From Nannochloris sp. 'desiccata' (taxonomy: Eukaryota > Chlorophyta > Trebouxiophyceae > Chlorellales > Chlorellaceae), in the NCBI GenBank assembly GCA_019044685.2, contig JAGTXX020000015.1:62001-126000 (forward strand): DNA of 64,000 nt, read 5' to 3'. The notes below the pieces were generated by a model. It worked only from the letters and a program-made list of their open reading frames with translations. It did no database searches and was not told the origin of the DNA. The position numbers and the translations under genes were made by a program. Of the stretch, positions 45,274-55,006 are shown piece by piece (positions within the stretch are counted from its first letter, which is position 1; each line of letters opens with the position of its first letter).

Positions 45274-48258
45274 TCAGGTCAACGCAGACCACTGCAATAC
45301 CCTACTCGCCACTTGATGTGACCTTATCAACCCACCCCACTCTTTTAGCCTCTTTTCCAATGCTACTATAAGCTCTTGAGCTGCCTCGATTTCTGCTGCT
45401 GATTCAGCGTCTACACGTTCGAGGCAAATTTGCTGACCATTCAACCCAGACAAAAGCTGCTCTCGTAAGGCCATTTCCCTGCGTTGTGCTAAGGCAAGAT
45501 GCTCTATTGCAGCGCGAAGACACGAAATCGCTCCATCAAACTCCATTTGCAAGCTTCGAGCTGCTACTTTGCCAAGCGCAGCGACTGCCGTTGGTCTCAG
45601 TGCAGCACGTAAGACGCTTGCTGTCAACGCCTTCCCTGCTTCAAGATGGCCTAGTACCTGCGCTTTTATCGCAGCAAGATCTGACATTCTCACTGCCGGT
45701 AATCCATGCGCTTTCGCTAACGCTTGCTGTCCATTATCTGAAGTTAATAAGATCACAGGCAACGAAGAAGAAAAATGAGCTTTTTGCTCCTCCTCTCTTC
45801 CACTCACTTTCCCATCTTCCTCTCCTCTCTCTTCTTCAAGCTCCATACGTGTAGCAGCAGCCGTAGAGGCTTCCCCCCTCAAAGCAGCATTAACACATTC
45901 TTGTTGAAAATACAGCCCTACTTCTACTATTCGATGATCAGTTGCTTGCCCTCTACTCCCCACGTCAGCCCCTCGAGATCCTGCCACCTCTGCTTCATGC
46001 TCTAGTACCAGCCCTTCTCCTTCATGTGCACCCAACATAGTCAAAAAATTCGCCCCAGATGGACCCATATCATCAAGTCCTTTACTCATAAATCTCCTTA
46101 CGGCTCCTCTTGCACCGGCATCTGCTTTTAAAGCGTCAAGTTGAGTGGCCACGCTGGCAGGGACGATGATGAAAGCCTGCTCTCTTGGTGGTAATATCCG
46201 ACCGAAGAGACCACGGTTGGAGAGATTGAAGAGCCATTCCAGGGTGAAAAAGGTAGGCGCAGCGACTGAGAGGTCTGCACCTGCCATTGCGAGCAGGGCA
46301 GAGGTATCCGGAACTAATAGCAATGGACCTGCCGAGGAGGACGACGGGGGAGGAGGTTGAAGAGAAGAATGAAGGATACCTTTAGAAATCTTACTACTAG
46401 TAGTACTATCATTACTGGAATGTTCCCCATTAAGACCACTCATACTAATCTGAATACTACTACCTTCAGTCCTGGTACTAATATCATCAACCGAGCCAGG
46501 GTCACTTTCTTTCGATCCCCATAAATTCTTTGCTTCGGCAAGAACGGCAGCTTCAGAAGGGGTTTCAAATTGGCTTGATACCCAAGGAAGACGACAATGA
46601 CACTGTTCAATGATATAGTTTAGTTGATTACGTGTACTTCGAGTATTTGCAGAGTTAGCGTTGCTTTTCTTGTTATTAGTTTGCCCTTGGTATTGACCCC
46701 GGGAAAAAGGCGGTGTTGCAGCCATTTCACCTTCTTCTTGTTTTTCTGTAGAACCCTGTTGCACAGCATCATTAAAATCATTAATATTCTTCCTCTGTCC
46801 TTTAGCAGTTATTAGATAGTCAGGCAGTGTAGGGAGAGGCGGTGCTGCATCCTCCCTTGCCGCTTCAGGAACATCACACAGCAGACCACGCTTTGCATGC
46901 TGTGCTTCTAAGAGGTTGACTAGACCGGACAATGATATCCTATTCCATTCCAACCTCAACCATATTGCAGTTAAACTAGTTCTATTCCTAGAGTCTTTTA
47001 CTACTGCCTTACTTTCATCCCCCTTAAATAGAATTCTTTCTTCCTTCTCAATGCCAACAGGCACCGTCTCTAATAATTTCTGTGCCCCTATTAGAGTAAT
47101 CAAATTATGGCTTAAATGACACTCAATCACGGTTCCTAGAGCAAGTATTCTCGCTACAGCAGCAGCACCATCATCACATAGTTTATTCCCAAATAGCCAT
47201 AATTTTCTTATCACGGCGGTGTTCCTGTTAAAGTGCTTCTCCACCCAGTCAGCCAACATAGAAGCTTCTACATCGGTGAGATCAAGCCGTTCTAGACGTA
47301 AGGAAAGCTCTAATGGGCCTTCTTGTGGTTGAGACCGCTGACGTTGTTGTTCAGCTGCTGCAGCAAGGGTGGCTAGGACTTCTTGTTCTTCTTTCGAGGC
47401 AACCTCGTTTCTAGGCAAGCTCGCTGCGTCTATTAGAGGGGAAGTTACTAAAGAAAGAGAGGAGGGCCACCAAACACGGGATGTGCTACTACTGCTCTCT
47501 GTACAAGTTGGGGATGCTGGAGAAGACCTAATTTTACTTTCTTCAATGTCCAGGTCTACGTCTTCATCTTTCAGAGCGAGGGCAGAGAACTCCCCCAAAG
47601 AGAAGCCCTCGACAAATTCATCTTTTTGTCTAGAAATAGGCGTGCTTGTACTTCTACTTGTACCTGCATCATAACGTCTTTTATCGTCGCTATCTTGCCC
47701 TGATACAGCTCTTTGCTCTAGTTGATGCTCTATAAACTGTGTTAATCCAGTCAGAAATGCAGTTAAGTGAAATCTATGGTGCTGATCTCCGTGCGGAGGT
47801 CCTACTTTCCAGAGCAGTTTTCGGCCTTTGGTCTTTGCTGTATTGAGTACTTTTTCAATTTCATATCGCACAGCTTGCTGGCCACCGCTGTTAAATATAC
47901 GACCACGATCGAAAGCAGCTCTGCTTCCAGCACTGCCACCTCCACCAGGAAGGCGGGCAGGTGTGTTGGCATTATTAGTATGTGGGCTGTTTCCGCTACG
48001 GCCGCCTCGACCACCGCCACCATGACGTCCACCTCTTGGTTTGTCGCCAGAAGAGGGTGTGCCGTATCGTCCACCATTTCGACCTGATGTCGATGTCCCA
48101 TTAGGCGCGTTGCAAGAGATTCTCTGGAAAACGTAGCGGCAAAGAGACTTGTGAGAAATAATCTTAAATTTTTTAAAAAAGTGATCGTCAATCAATGATC
48201 TAAAGACGACGTCGCTTACCCCGCGACCTCGGCCTCCTCTATCCCCTTGATCTCGCAT
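45274..48258 (-). CDS. RGG-LRR-PIN domain fusion protein
   Basis: Minus-strand exons 48220..48258 and 45274..48123 (96-nt intron, phase 0) encode 962 aa. The N-terminus is Arg/Gly-rich (RDQGDRGGRGRG, then RHGGGGRGGR), an RNA-binding type of tail. RanGAP-like leucine-rich repeats lie at about 290-440 (LRLERLDLTDVEASMLADWV, VIRKLWLFGNKLCDDGAAAV, TVIECHLSHNLITLIGAQKL, AIWLRLEWNRISLSGLVNLL). A PIN nuclease-like domain spans about 610-830: the acidic strand end LLVPDTSALLAMAG, IIVPASVATQLDALKA, TDHRIVEVGLYFQQE and ILLTSDNGQQALAKAHGLPA, which supply the usual Asp set. A helical C-terminus follows. The fusion suggests an RNA endonuclease steered by an LRR platform. The intron is a multiple of three with no stop, so a 994-aa form is possible. 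Confidence 0.75.
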   Translation of the reverse strand: MRDQGDRGGRGRGVSDVVFRSLIDDHFFKKFKIISHKSLCRYVFQRISCNAPNGTSTSGRNGGRYGTPSSGDKPRGGRHGGGGRGGRSGNSPHTNNANTPARLPGGGGSAGSRAAFDRGRIFNSGGQQAVRYEIEKVLNTAKTKGRKLLWKVGPPHGDQHHRFHLTAFLTGLTQFIEHQLEQRAVSGQDSDDKRRYDAGTSRSTSTPISRQKDEFVEGFSLGEFSALALKDEDVDLDIEESKIRSSPASPTCTESSSSTSRVWWPSSLSLVTSPLIDAASLPRNEVASKEEQEVLATLAAAAEQQRQRSQPQEGPLELSLRLERLDLTDVEASMLADWVEKHFNRNTAVIRKLWLFGNKLCDDGAAAVARILALGTVIECHLSHNLITLIGAQKLLETVPVGIEKEERILFKGDESKAVVKDSRNRTSLTAIWLRLEWNRISLSGLVNLLEAQHAKRGLLCDVPEAAREDAAPPLPTLPDYLITAKGQRKNINDFNDAVQQGSTEKQEEGEMAATPPFSRGQYQGQTNNKKSNANSANTRSTRNQLNYIIEQCHCRLPWVSSQFETPSEAAVLAEAKNLWGSKESDPGSVDDISTRTEGSSIQISMSGLNGEHSSNDSTTSSKISKGILHSSLQPPPPSSSSAGPLLLVPDTSALLAMAGADLSVAAPTFFTLEWLFNLSNRGLFGRILPPREQAFIIVPASVATQLDALKADAGARGAVRRFMSKGLDDMGPSGANFLTMLGAHEGEGLVLEHEAEVAGSRGADVGSRGQATDHRIVEVGLYFQQECVNAALRGEASTAAATRMELEEERGEEDGKVSGREEEQKAHFSSSLPVILLTSDNGQQALAKAHGLPAVRMSDLAAIKAQVLGHLEAGKALTASVLRAALRPTAVAALGKVAARSLQMEFDGAISCLRAAIEHLALAQRREMALREQLLSGLNGQQICLERVDAESAAEIEAAQELIVALEKRLKEWGGLIRSHQVASRVLQWSALT

Positions 48259-48451
48259 CTCTAAACTTTAAATATTGAAATTAGATCTTCGTTTTCGCTG
48301 CAGCGAAAGTTCTCTCTTAATTTCAGTTTGCCTTCTTCCTTGCAGTTTAAAAAACACAATAAAACTCTGCCAGGTTGGGTTCTTTTTACAAAGTAAATTT
48401 ATCTTTCTATTTGTTACAACCCAACTGTTACTGCAAAATAGCCAAATCACA
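48259..48451. promoter_or_regulatory. shared divergent promoter region (LRR-PIN / SFT2)
   Basis: Only 193 bp separate the start codons, the shortest head-to-head gap in the window. A CGCTGCAGCG palindrome lies at about 48296. Confidence 0.4.
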
Positions 48452-49316
48452 ATGCAAGGCCTCACAGGATGGTTTACTGGCAGTTCTGCACCCGATCGAG
48501 AACCAACCCAATCTTCAGTTCTATCAGAATGGAATTCCTACTCTGGCAAGCCAAATGCATCAGGGACAACGCAGACAGATAAACTGCTGGCGAACGCAGA
48601 AGAAGGCGCTTCTTCTATAGGCAATATAGTGACTTCTGCGTTTACCTCTGTCGCTGCGGCCGCAACTGGAGCAGCAACTTCCGTGAATACAACTGTACAA
48701 AAGTAAGATATAATCAAACTTATAAGAAATAATTTCGATTTTGTTTGTCATATTGCTTTTTTAGCAAGAGATCTTCTTTCTCTTCTGAGCTTATATAAAT
48801 TCAACCTCTCGTTTCCCCGTCGCCGCCTCTTCATTTCCCGCTTTTTCGTTTCTTTGCAGCAGCGTGCCAGGAACGACGCAATGGGTCTATTTCGCAGCTT
48901 TAGCAGGCACGGGTACCTTATTCCTGCTTCTCGCATTCTTCATTTTCCTCCCTATGATTATTCTCGTCCCATCCAAGTTTGCAATAACGTTCAGTCTGGG
49001 GTCTGCATTGATCATCGCCTCGTTGGGTGCATTAAAAGGCTGGCAAGAAATGTTTGGCCATATGGCTTCAAAAGAACGCTTACCCTTTACAGCAGGGTAT
49101 ATAGGCAGTTTATTAGCTACATTGTACTCTTCATTAATCTTACAGAGTTATATTTTTTCGTTATTGTCCTGTGTAGCGCAATTAGCGACGTTGGTGATCT
49201 ATGTGGCATCTTTCTTCCCTGGAGGTGCATCTGGAGCACAGTATCTGTTTGGGACCGTAGGAAGAGGGACATTATCGCTCGGAGGTGCCATGCTGCGAGG
49301 TGCACTGAGCAAATAA
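48452..49316 (+). CDS. SFT2: SFT2 family Golgi vesicle-transport protein
   Basis: Exons 48452..48702 and 48860..49316 (157-nt intron, phase 2) encode 235 aa. The N-terminal 85 residues are polar, Ser/Thr/Ala-rich. The second exon holds four membrane spans with the SFT2 landmarks: YFAALAGTGTLFLLLAFFIF, PSKFAITFSLGSALIIASLG, KERLPFTAGYIGSLLATLYS and SYIFSLLSCVAQLATLVIYV, then SFFPGG. SFT2 is a Golgi tetra-spanner that assists endosome-to-Golgi vesicle fusion with t-SNAREs. The acceptor is CAGCAG, so two in-frame products differing by one Ser are possible. Confidence 0.92.
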
Positions 49317-49532
49317 CCCCTGAGTCTTTTGTAATTTTACAATTGAAATAATAATATATAGACGTCATTGTGGGGGAACTGAGTTTAATTTAATAGGACA
49401 CTTGTAAAAATATAAATTTTGTCGTTATAAGGGTCGGTAAAAGTGGATGTATACATGAAAGAAAGGTTTATTCTAATATTCAATGATATGCAAGTAAAGA
49501 GATCTATGAAATGCAAGGCGGAAAATTGATTG

Positions 49533-49928
49533 CTATCTCATCGTCTCGTGCAGCTGGCCAACAACTGCCCGCTGTTGATTTGTAAAAGACACTACAAGAA
49601 TACCGCTTGACACATAATGTAGTGACATACCCAGTTGACTATGTTTAGCTATAGCGTAGACGTAGCAGTCTTCTTGTCGGACAACTATTAGCCTTTTGCC
49701 AGCGACTGTGAAAAAAGTTGGTGGCAGGGCGCTGCCATTGAAGGCAGACAAAATTTGTCGTGTGAGTTCACTAGGGCCAGTGCTTGACTGTTTCTCTGTA
49801 GGCCATAGCTCGTTTTCTAAGTTTCCATAGGCGCACTCAACGCATCCATTATGAGAGATGAAAGAAAAGCCAGATATTGATCGTGATCGAAGAAGATTTT
49901 GCAATTCTTCTATTCGATCAAATGCCAT
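49533..49928 (-). CDS. Profilin-like small protein
   Basis: A minus-strand single exon of 131 aa. The pattern resembles the profilin fold: an N-terminal helix (FDRIEELQNLLRSRS), paired strands (GFSFISHNGCVECAYG), a helix (ELTRQILSAFNG), then TFFTVAGKRLIVVRQEDCYV, YAIAKHSQLGMSLHYV, and a last strand and helix (ILVVSFTNQQRAVVGQLHET). Length and order fit profilins, but sequence identity looks low and actin- or proline-binding residues cannot be confirmed. It could instead be a longin- or roadblock-type small protein. It is a real gene by length, codon continuity and a compact globular pattern. Confidence 0.55.
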   Translation of the reverse strand: MAFDRIEELQNLLRSRSISGFSFISHNGCVECAYGNLENELWPTEKQSSTGPSELTRQILSAFNGSALPPTFFTVAGKRLIVVRQEDCYVYAIAKHSQLGMSLHYVSSGILVVSFTNQQRAVVGQLHETMR

Positions 49929-50079
49929 TTTCTAAATTCCTAATTTGTTTTCGTGAATATTCTATCGTTACAAAACAAGTTATTTTTGTTGATTACATAC
50001 TAAAATTTTAAATTTTATTAATATAAACTCTGACAACGGCTCCTAAGGAGCCTCCTTTTCAATCCTTGCCGACAACTGA

Positions 50080-50950
50080 TCAAGTTGCTTTCGGCCCAGA
50101 AACAAACACCCCTCCAATCTTTGTAGGTTGTAGCATTTCATTGGATCGCTGCACACCACGTTGCAATCTCTGACTCAAAAACGCACGTGCAGCCTCTGTA
50201 AGAAAAGAGAAAAGAAGAAAAGCTCTTGTAAGAAACGCAAGTTTTAATTTTGATAGAAGGAAACCCTTCCCCTACCCCACCATTTGCTATCTAATCTACA
50301 GCCCACTACTAGAATTGTATAAACAGCATAATAACTTACCAGAAGCCTTCTTATTTGTCCCCTTTTTCAGAACTTGCACGGTAACAGGCCCAACTTGGCG
50401 CTGTGAAAAAGTTTTCCGTTGTTTTGGTTTTCTTTTTAATCGTAGTTGCTCGCTAATGATTCGTTTTTGCATTAGTCTTCTATCATGGGTCTCAACATCG
50501 ACTAAAGCATCTAATACATCATCAGGTAGCATGTCGATATCCTGATTGTCTTCTTCCTGGTCGCTATCTCCATTGCCATCGTCGTCAGGGGCGGTGGCAG
50601 CTACTTTTTCTGGCTCTGGAGCTTTTTGTAATCTTTGCCGACGCTTTCTTTGTTCCTTCAAAGCTTCTGTAGCTTGTTTCTTAGCTTGATTTTCCTGCTG
50701 TCTCAGACTTGCAGCATTCTGCTCGTATAAAAATAAAATAATGAAAATTCAGACATGTTCAGACATGTCAATAGTCTCACTTGAAATACCGATTAATGCT
50801 CAGCAAACGCACCTTTTTACTTGCAACAAATCCGACTTCTTCAGGCGCGTCATCGCTTTCATCATCGCTCGCTTCGGTCTCTTGAAATAGCAATCGAGGT
50901 GCCTTTTCATCTTCAATTTCAGCCTTTTGGCTATTTCTCGTGCCTACCAT
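50080..50950 (-). CDS. NOL7/UTP16-like nucleolar protein
   Basis: Minus-strand exons 50813..50950, 50340..50718 and 50080..50195 (introns 94 and 144 nt) encode 210 aa. An acidic start (ETEASDDESDDAPEEVGFVA) is followed by a basic helix (LRQQENQAKKQATEALKEQR), a second acidic block and a conserved-looking core: DMLPDDVLDALVDVE, KRIISEQLRLKRKPKQR, then EAARAFLSQRLQRGVQRSNE. This layout, especially the ILPDDVLEKL-like and QAAQAFL-like words, matches NOL7 of animals and the U3 snoRNA-associated UTP16 family. Members act in early 18S pre-rRNA processing in the nucleolus. The similarity is short, so the assignment is moderate. Confidence 0.55.
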
Positions 50951-51154
50951 TCTTCTAGAGGGTTCAATTATAATATAACATATTGAAAATAATATGTAAT
51001 GCAATGCATGCAGTGCTCTTTATGCCTCAAATTGCTTCTTCAACTTTACCATCGTCCTGGCGGTGGCTTCTATCAGGTTTCACAATTTAATATCAACAAA
51101 TCAACAAATTAAATGTCACATTATATACAAATATACATTCATTTCATTGAGTTT

Positions 51155-52799
51155 CTATTTTGGCATCCATCCTTCTTCATTAACATCCTCTCCAGCCCCA
51201 CTTCCTCCACCAGCCGCCGCCGCCGCCGCCAATTGATCGCTTTTGCTCTCTGCTTGTGCCGCAGCTGCTGCTTCAGCCTGCCAATTTGCTTCCCCACTTT
51301 CTGCCCTTGCCGTCAACAATTCCAACCTTGCACGCACGTCCACTTCGGCGATAGCAGCAGACGATGCATCTTCTTCAATTTTACCCATGTTACTACCACT
51401 ACCACCACCGCCATTCAACACAGACACACCAACCACAGGAGTTTGACTTCTTGATAGCCCAGCAGGACTCAAACCCCTTTCATCTTCTTCATCATCATCA
51501 GAATCATGTGCATCAAGAGCCTCATCTCCAGTCGAAGTTCTTCTATGAACTAATAAACACAAATTAATTCGATGGACAATTTCTTCATCTCCGTGGTGAC
51601 TGCCCAATGTTTTATAAAAATTTCGAGACGACATTCCTCGCACTTTAATAACATCTGTATGTGACATAGTAATTAAACCACGTCCAAATTCCCGCCCCGT
51701 ACCGTCACAGACACGTACGACGTCATGCGGTTGGAATTCTCCCACCACATGGATGACTCCTGCCGAAAACAATGAACATCTTCGATCTCGTACCGCCCGT
51801 ACTGCCCCTGGATCCAACCAAACTTCCCCTTTGACGGGCACAGACAGTACCCAACGCTTCCTCCCCTTTGCAGGTGCAGCATGAGCGTGAATCACCGTGC
51901 CCACTTGCTCACCTCGCAAAATCTTTAATACATTTTCCGGCTTTGCAAAATGCGAGATCACTGTGTGGCACCCACCTGTGGTGGCAATACGAGCAGCTGT
52001 AAGCTTTGTAGCCATACCACCTGTCCCCCATTGTGTCCCCTTTGTGCTGGTGTCTACTTCCAAGCTGAATAAATCACGGACGGTGTGAATAGGCTGAGCA
52101 TCGGGGTCCTTTGAAGGGTTTGCAGTGTACAGAGCATCAACGTCAGTTAATAAAAATAACCAACTTGCTTGCACAATCGTAGCTACTTGAGCAGATAGGG
52201 TGTCGTTATCACCGATGCTGAGTTGTTCTACTGCGACTGTATCGTTTTCGTTAATGACTGGTACGACCCCGTAGTCTAGTAGCGCAGCTAGAGTGTTTGC
52301 GGCATTGAGATACTGGCCTCGGTTTGCAATGTTGTCCAGAGTTAATAAAACTTGAGAACAGGTGAGTCCACAGGCTGAGAATAGATCATCATAGTAGCGC
52401 ATAAGATGGACTTGGCCTACTGCAGCAAGAGCTTGCTTTTTGGCGAGCTCTGAGGGGCGGGTATCTAGGCCAAGGCGTTGGCAGCCGACACCAACGGCAC
52501 CACTGGAAACAAGAATGACATTGTAGCCTTCATTTTTGAGATCACGTACAGTTTCGACGATACTGGCTAGACTGGTGAGATTGAGGCAGTTTTGTTGTGG
52601 CCTAATCAAACTAGAAGTTCCTATTTTAATAACCTGTGAGTGGGGATAGTTGAAGAACAGAATAAGCGAGGTAAGAGACGCCGGTGAATTGAAGGAGAAA
52701 AAAAGATAAAATTTGATTTAATGGCTTTGTTTCGGGGATAATACGTACCACAGTTGGCAGTGATTTTGAACTGTGCTTTGCACTTGCTTCTCTCTTCAT
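51155..52799 (-). CDS. proB: Glutamate 5-kinase (ProB) with PUA domain
   Basis: Minus-strand exons 52749..52799 and 51155..52633 (115-nt intron, phase 0) encode 509 aa. The join places MKREASAK...LPTV before VIKIGTSSLI, the phosphate-binding start of the kinase. Further kinase motifs are VILVSSGAVGVG, QALAAVGQVHLM, VPVINENDTVAV, GDNDTLSAQVA, LLTDVDALYT and WGTGGMATKLTAARIAT. A PUA domain follows at about 285-370 (GEVWLDPGAVRAV...GRGLITMSHTDVIKVRG). A 130-residue acidic then Gly/Ala-rich tail is unique to this protein. The enzyme makes glutamyl-5-phosphate for proline. Plants and animals use a fused P5CS without PUA; here it is the free bacterial/fungal type, so a separate ProA should exist elsewhere. 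The PUA domain is linked to proline feedback in bacteria. Confidence 0.92.
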
Positions 52800-53173
52800 T
52801 TTGATGGGGTTCTTGGCAGGAAACTACTTTACTTTTGTAGAGCTAAATGGCCCATGTCATCAACCCAACAGAGGCTCGCTCGCTGAATCGGGGTAATGGT
52901 TGCCACGCCAACAGCAGGTGCCAAGCAAGATAGATCAGGTTTGGGACGGTAAAAATAAAAAGGTAACAAGTATTGCCAAACTAAAGGCTAAATCAATTCA
53001 ATCAAATGATTTGATTTTTTTTTCCCAGCGACTTTGGCGCGCTCTTGGACAGCTTATGGTGCGTTTCCCTACGTCTTGTGCACATTTTAAATTTTTGCCT
53101 ATTCGTGAAAACCATATCCAGCACCTAAAAGGAGCTGAACAAAAGACTAAAGGCCAAACTAATTGAATTAAAG
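52800..53173. promoter_or_regulatory. shared divergent promoter region (proB / RBM39-like)
   Basis: 374 bp between start codons. A 23-bp imperfect direct repeat (ACTAAAGGCYAAA type) lies at 52980..53002 and 53146..53168; the second copy almost touches the RBM39-like start. A 53014-region T run precedes CAGCG, resembling an unused acceptor, so a 5' UTR intron is possible. Confidence 0.4.
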
Positions 53174-55006
53174 ATGTCACAGCCTTCTGGAGCTGAAGGC
53201 AGCGTACCGCCTGAGGAGGTAGGCTTCATTCTAAAGTCTCAAAAGTATTTTTTCGGCATCTCCACTTTGTTTATGCCTGCTTTTGGAGTTCTCCTCTTCT
53301 TGCTTTCGTCTTCTGAATCTTCATCTTATATTTTTACCCTAACTTTCTGTCTGCAGAGAAATGAGATGGAGACACGCAAGGAAGCCAGTGCTAGAGATAG
53401 ATCTGACAGCGAAGGAGCACGACGCAAACGTTCTCGGTCCCATTCCAGGTCCCGCTCCCGCCCTCGAGGAGGTCACCGTCGTCACTCACGGAGCCCCAGC
53501 CGCGATCGCTACGACGACCGCCGCAGACGTGATCGTAAAGACCGCAGAGATTACGGCAGAGATAGAAGCCGTAGTAGAGATCGTTACGATGACCGTCGTC
53601 GCGATCGCAGACGAGATCACAGCAGAGAACGAGATGGTGGTCGTAGAGGTGGTGGTGGAAACAGAAGAAGAGATGCCCTTACCCCTTTAGAAGAAGAACA
53701 ACGTAAGCTTGAACGTACTTACCGTACTGTCCAAGTATACAATTTAAACTTACGTGCAGAAGAGCATGATGTCTTCCAATTTTTCAAACAAGCAGGCCCT
53801 GTCGCTGACATCAAAATTATAAAAGATCGAAAAAGTGGTCGATCCAAAGGGTTCGCTTATGTTGAGTTCCAAGAACGCGACAGCGTCATCGCTGCATTAT
53901 CTCTAAGTGGACAGCCTGTGTTAGGCCAGCCTGTGATGGTGAAAATGAGCGAGGCAGAGAAGAACTTAGCTTGGGAGGCAGCTCAAGCGGCCAAAAAGCA
54001 AGCGGCGAGTATGTCGGCAGTTGCTGATGCCATGGCAGCAGGCGCAGCAGGAGGGCCTACTTTTACTACCACCACTGCTGGTAGACCCATGCCTGGTCGA
54101 TTAATTGTATCTAATTTACCTGTGAACGTGGTAGAAGCTGAATTAAGGCAAATCTTTGACCCTTTTGGGCAAGTCGATTTCTTAACTGTGCAGCGGGATG
54201 CAATGGGCGTCTCTCAAGGGATTGCTTTAGTTCAATACAACTCCTCTGAGAATGCAGCGATTGCTACTGAACAATTGAATCAAGGCGGTATTGAATTAGC
54301 ACCAGGAATGCCGATGAAAATCACTCCAGCACCGCTGGATTATAACCCAATGGCAGCTGCTGCTGGCGGTGGAGCTGCCATCACTGCTGCGGCAGCTGTT
54401 GCTGCGGCAGGTATGCTAATGCCTGGTGCTGCTGGTAATGGCCACGCACCTGGAGTAGAGAACCCTTCTGTGTTAGAAGAGAGAATAGATATTGATGCTG
54501 ACGATGGTGGTGGGATGCGTCTCACTGCCCAACATCGAATGGCATTAATGACCCGCTTAGCTGCAAATGCAGGAATAGAGGTCCCTCAAGCACCACTTAT
54601 GGGTCCAGGAGGTGTTATTTTGAATGGAAAAGGTCAACACGGTGGTCCTGGAGGCGGTTCTGCATCTAGATCTGATTTGGCACTGGAGCAAGGTGTCTTG
54701 GGGCCGGCATCACCGATTCCAACTCAGTGTTTACTTTTAAAAAATATGTTTGACCCGGGTGAAGAAGAAGGTGAAGACTGGGATCAAGAGATAGCGCAAG
54801 AAGTCAAAACAGAGTGTAGTAAATTTGGCAATGTTCTCTTTGTCCATGTGGATGCGACCAGTAAAGGGTTTGTGTATTTGAAATTTGAATCGACAGCTGC
54901 AGCGACGGCGGCTCAAGCGGCGCTGCATGGTCGTTGGTTCAATCAGAAACAAGTGTGTGCCGACTTTCAGTTTACACCACTGTTCAACAGCCATTTTCAT
55001 GTCTAG
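53174..55006 (+). CDS. RBM39/CAPER-like splicing factor (RS domain, three RRMs)
   Basis: Exons 53174..53218 and 53357..55006 (138-nt intron, phase 0) encode 564 aa. An Arg/Ser and Arg/Asp-rich region (SRSHSRSRSRPRGGHRRHS) is followed by RRM1 at about 125-200 (TVQVYNLNLRAEEHDVFQFF, KGFAYVEF). RRM2 is at about 250-325 (RLIVSNLPVNVVEAELRQIF, GIALVQYN). After an Ala/Gly linker comes a C-terminal UHM-type RRM (CLLLKNMFDPGEEEGEDWDQ, KGFVYLKFES, GRWFNQKQVCADF). This order is that of RBM39/CAPER and yeast Rsd1, which bind SF3b1 and U2AF during 3' splice-site choice. The intron keeps the frame open with no stop, so unspliced mRNA would encode a 46-aa hydrophobic insert. Confidence 0.9.
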   Translation: MSQPSGAEGSVPPEEVGFILKSQKYFFGISTLFMPAFGVLLFLLSSSESSSYIFTLTFCLQRNEMETRKEASARDRSDSEGARRKRSRSHSRSRSRPRGGHRRHSRSPSRDRYDDRRRRDRKDRRDYGRDRSRSRDRYDDRRRDRRRDHSRERDGGRRGGGGNRRRDALTPLEEEQRKLERTYRTVQVYNLNLRAEEHDVFQFFKQAGPVADIKIIKDRKSGRSKGFAYVEFQERDSVIAALSLSGQPVLGQPVMVKMSEAEKNLAWEAAQAAKKQAASMSAVADAMAAGAAGGPTFTTTTAGRPMPGRLIVSNLPVNVVEAELRQIFDPFGQVDFLTVQRDAMGVSQGIALVQYNSSENAAIATEQLNQGGIELAPGMPMKITPAPLDYNPMAAAAGGGAAITAAAAVAAAGMLMPGAAGNGHAPGVENPSVLEERIDIDADDGGGMRLTAQHRMALMTRLAANAGIEVPQAPLMGPGGVILNGKGQHGGPGGGSASRSDLALEQGVLGPASPIPTQCLLLKNMFDPGEEEGEDWDQEIAQEVKTECSKFGNVLFVHVDATSKGFVYLKFESTAAATAAQAALHGRWFNQKQVCADFQFTPLFNSHFHV

